Part shown: in pieces, positions 5,981-7,112 of the stretch | Layout: every line of letters starts with the position of its first letter | How positions within the stretch are numbered: the first letter of the stretch is position 1 | Source of the DNA: Chloroflexota bacterium | GTDB lineage: Bacteria; Chloroflexota; Limnocylindria; Limnocylindrales; CSP1-4 | Direction: 5' to 3' | DNA length: 7,112 nt | Assembly: GCA_025355255.1 (NCBI GenBank) | Contig: JANYAA010000413.1 | Location: 1 to 7,112, forward strand | Made by a program: the position numbers and the translations under genes | Notes under the pieces: model-generated | Databases searched by the model: none | What the model was told of the DNA's origin: nothing | The model's input: only the letters and a program-made list of their open reading frames with translations

Positions 5981-6106
5981 GGCCCAACGGTTCCATCATG
6001 CGACGATCCGACCCTCCCGCGTTCCGTTTGACGCGCGGCATGGCCACTTCGGGTAACAGATGCGCCTCCAGGGGGCCCACACGTCGCGCTGCTGAACCGT
6101 TGGGCC
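5981..6106. other. Structured convergent intergenic element: 13-bp inverted repeat with nested stem
   Basis: GGCCCAACGGTTC (5981-5993) and GAACCGTTGGGCC (6094-6106) are perfect reverse complements 100 bases apart. Inside them is a symmetric 6+6 base internal loop. Then GCGACG (6000-6005) pairs with CGTCGC (6082-6087), continuing the same helix. Within the enclosed 76 bases CGCGT (6018-6022) and ACGCG (6031-6035) can form a small hairpin. The element fills most of the gap between the convergent SRAP and PfkB-like genes. I do not recognise it as 6S, SRP, tmRNA or RNase P RNA. It could be a bidirectional terminator, a small structured RNA or a small repeat element. Neither strand shows a clear promoter for it. 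Confidence 0.4.
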
Positions 6107-6134
6107 GCGTGAGGGCGCGACGGACGCCGGGCTT

Positions 6135-6797
6135 CTACGCCCCTTCGGCGACGGGCTCCCATGCGGCGCCCGCGGAGGCAGCGGCGAAGGCCTCCTGGGG
6201 CGTTGCGCCAGCGTCGAGGGCGGCGGCGAAGGCGCCCACCAGCGCATCAAACGCGTCATCGCCGGAGGCGTCGTCGCTTGACTCGGGCACGGCGAGCACC
6301 GTTGCATCTGCAGGCAGCGACGCGTCAGACGCGCCCGCTCCGTTCACCAGCAGGACCAGTCGCAGACCCGCGAACTCGCCCCCCTCGACGGCCGCGGCCA
6401 CAGCATCCGGCGCAACATCGTCGGTCACCACCAGGACACCGTCCGGATCGAGGTATCGCAGCGACAGCGTGACATCGGCTGCATCAAGCGGGATCCCGTT
6501 CGGACGAGCACGGGTGGCAACAAGATCGGCCAGCGGCGACACATCGTCAGCTTCGAGCGCTAGCGGCACGGCGATGGGCGTGCGCCGTTCAGGATCGCGG
6601 ATCACGGCCGCATGGCCGACACCAGCCCGAGTGAGCGCAAACAGCAGGGCGTCGCCCTCAGCGTCCTCCCCCACCCTACCGGCCAGCTCCACTCGCGCAC
6701 CGCGCCCGGCAGCCGCCAGTGCGACAGCACACGCGCGACCAGACGGGGCGGCCGGAGCAGCCGCACGCCAGAGCGGCGAACCAACTACAACGATCAT
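6135..6797 (-). CDS. Compact PfkB/ribokinase-family sugar kinase-like protein, partly degenerate
   Basis: This 220-residue protein has PfkB-family marks at both ends but is well short of the usual 290-330 residues. GRVGEDAEGDALLFALTRAG (40-59) matches PfkB signature 1 (GRVG.D..G..L...L...GV). DDASGDDAFDALVGAFAAAL (175-194) occupies the place of signature 2 (DTTGAGDAF), keeping the catalytic Asp (181) but reading SGDD where the GAGD anion hole is expected. The N-terminal substrate-binding region and the lid strands are short or missing. Intact relatives phosphorylate sugars or nucleosides with ATP; this one may be a divergent kinase or a sugar- or nucleotide-binding protein without activity. 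The frame is open upstream to 6977, but those 60 extra residues are Arg/Pro-rich and overlap the next gene. ATG 6797, followed by IVVVGSP, is a normal PfkB first strand, and a TAGGCT box lies 7 bases before it. The frame itself is unbroken, so it is not called a pseudogene. Confidence 0.85.
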   Translation of the reverse strand: MIVVVGSPLWRAAAPAAPSGRACAVALAAAGRGARVELAGRVGEDAEGDALLFALTRAGVGHAAVIRDPERRTPIAVPLALEADDVSPLADLVATRARPNGIPLDAADVTLSLRYLDPDGVLVVTDDVAPDAVAAAVEGGEFAGLRLVLLVNGAGASDASLPADATVLAVPESSDDASGDDAFDALVGAFAAALDAGATPQEAFAAASAGAAWEPVAEGA

Positions 6798-6804
6798 GAC
6801 CCGG

Positions 6805-6810
6805 AGCCTA
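6805..6810 (-). promoter_or_regulatory. -10 box (TAGGCT) of the likely leaderless PfkB-like gene
   Basis: TAGGCT on the minus strand is followed by exactly 7 bases and then ATG 6797, the same geometry as at the MetE-like, rhomboid and SRAP genes. It lies in the 52-base gap after the upstream gene's stop. The PfkB-like gene therefore probably has its own promoter even if read-through also occurs. Confidence 0.5.
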
Positions 6811-6849
6811 CACCCCGGCATGCAGGGCGGGCTACGGCGCAGCCGCGGC

Positions 6850-7112
6850 TTACGTGGATGGAGTCCCGTCAGGGCTCGGGATCGGCTCCTGCACCGGCGT
6901 GGGAGACGGCGTCGGGCTGGCCGTTGGCTGGGCCCTCTCGGTGGGATTGGGAGTGTCGCCAGGACCGCCAGAGCCACCGCCCTGATCGTGAGGATCGCTC
7001 TCGGTGGGGTGCGGCGTCTCCGTGGGTGCCGGCGACTGATCGCCGCCGTGGCTGGGGCCGCCGCTGCCGGCCGTGGGCTCAGGCGTCTTGCCGGGCGCCT
7101 CGGAAGGGCTGG
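6850..7112 (-). CDS. Pro/Thr/Ser-rich C-terminal tail of a truncated-by-window protein
   Basis: Reading left from the right edge on the minus strand, an open frame of 86 codons ends in TAA at 6850-6852. It is low-complexity: blocks of Pro-Thr, Pro-Ser and Gly-Gly (PTETPHPTESDPHDQ, GGGSGGPGD, PTASPTPSPTPVQEPIPSP) with acidic residues and no hydrophobic segment. Such tails are common as extracellular stalks or linkers of secreted or membrane proteins in Chloroflexota and Actinomycetota. The body of the protein lies beyond 7112, so its function cannot be inferred. An exact 10-bp palindrome (AGCCGCGGCT, 6841-6850) begins at the stop codon, too short and T-less to call a terminator. The frame was chosen because the Pro/Thr pattern is clean and continuous up to the stop. 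Confidence 0.75.
   Translation of the reverse strand, partial: SPSEAPGKTPEPTAGSGGPSHGGDQSPAPTETPHPTESDPHDQGGGSGGPGDTPNPTERAQPTASPTPSPTPVQEPIPSPDGTPST

Noticed and set aside
5981..6106. The inverted-repeat element as a MITE or other mobile element
   Set aside because: The 13-bp ends look like terminal repeats, but no target-site duplication is visible outside them and there is no second copy in the window. Kept as a structured element instead.
5981..6106. 6S RNA or SRP RNA
   Set aside because: It is about 126 bases with no large central bubble as in 6S, and lacks the conserved SRP apical motifs (GGUCAGG and GGAAG-type loops).
5937..6134. Riboswitch
   Set aside because: The region is downstream of both flanking genes (convergent), so it leads no coding sequence despite its alternative pairings.
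6798..6977. Extended N-terminus of the PfkB-like protein
   Set aside because: The 60 added residues are Arg/Pro-rich, overlap the Pro/Thr-rich gene and lack family similarity.
6850..7112. PTPSPTP-type repeats as a DNA tandem repeat array
   Set aside because: The repetition is at the amino acid level and irregular in DNA; no fixed-unit tandem repeat is visible.

Overview
The window reads as a stretch of ordinary bacterial chromosome from a GC-rich organism (clearly above 60% G+C by eye, not counted). It is densely packed on both strands, and the longest gap between genes is 198 bases. Gene content is an ECF sigma factor, a Pro/Thr-rich secreted tail, a signal-peptide plus C-terminal-anchor protein, and apparently leaderless genes preceded by TAnnnT boxes. 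That mix fits Chloroflexota or Actinomycetota; I lean slightly to Chloroflexota but nothing here is diagnostic. No mobile element, CRISPR array, tRNA or rRNA was recognised.

Layout from left to right. Bases 1-686 (-) hold the N-terminal half of a class III PLP-dependent aminotransferase that runs off the left edge. Bases 761-3224 (-) form a two-gene operon: a MetE/UROD-fold protein that has lost the zinc cysteines of methionine synthase, followed 4 bases later by a secreted, C-terminally anchored surface protein with a WxL-associated (DUF916-like) look. Diverging from it at 3331-3951 (+) is an ECF sigma factor with no recognisable anti-sigma gene beside it. It converges on 3967-5208 (-), a rhomboid intramembrane protease with an N-terminal TPR-like domain. 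Diverging again at 5271-5936 (+) is a complete SRAP (HMCES/YedK) abasic-site DNA-protein crosslink protein. A 198-base convergent gap follows, rich in inverted repeats. Then come 6135-6797 (-), a compact and partly degenerate PfkB-type kinase, and 6850-7112 (-), the Pro/Thr-rich C-terminus of a protein that begins beyond the right edge.

The genes do not form one pathway. They are mostly single transcription units in divergent or convergent pairs. The clearest shared feature is regulatory. Four genes (starts at 3224, 5208, 5271 and 6797) each have a TAnnnT -10-like hexamer exactly 7 bases before the start codon, which predicts leaderless mRNAs. The aminotransferase and the sigma factor instead have a -10-like box further upstream and a Shine-Dalgarno sequence. 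The most unusual non-coding element is the 5954-6106 region: a perfect 10-bp hairpin next to a 13-bp inverted repeat that encloses a nested 6-bp stem, with an alternative pairing between the two parts. I did not find a convincing new multi-gene system.
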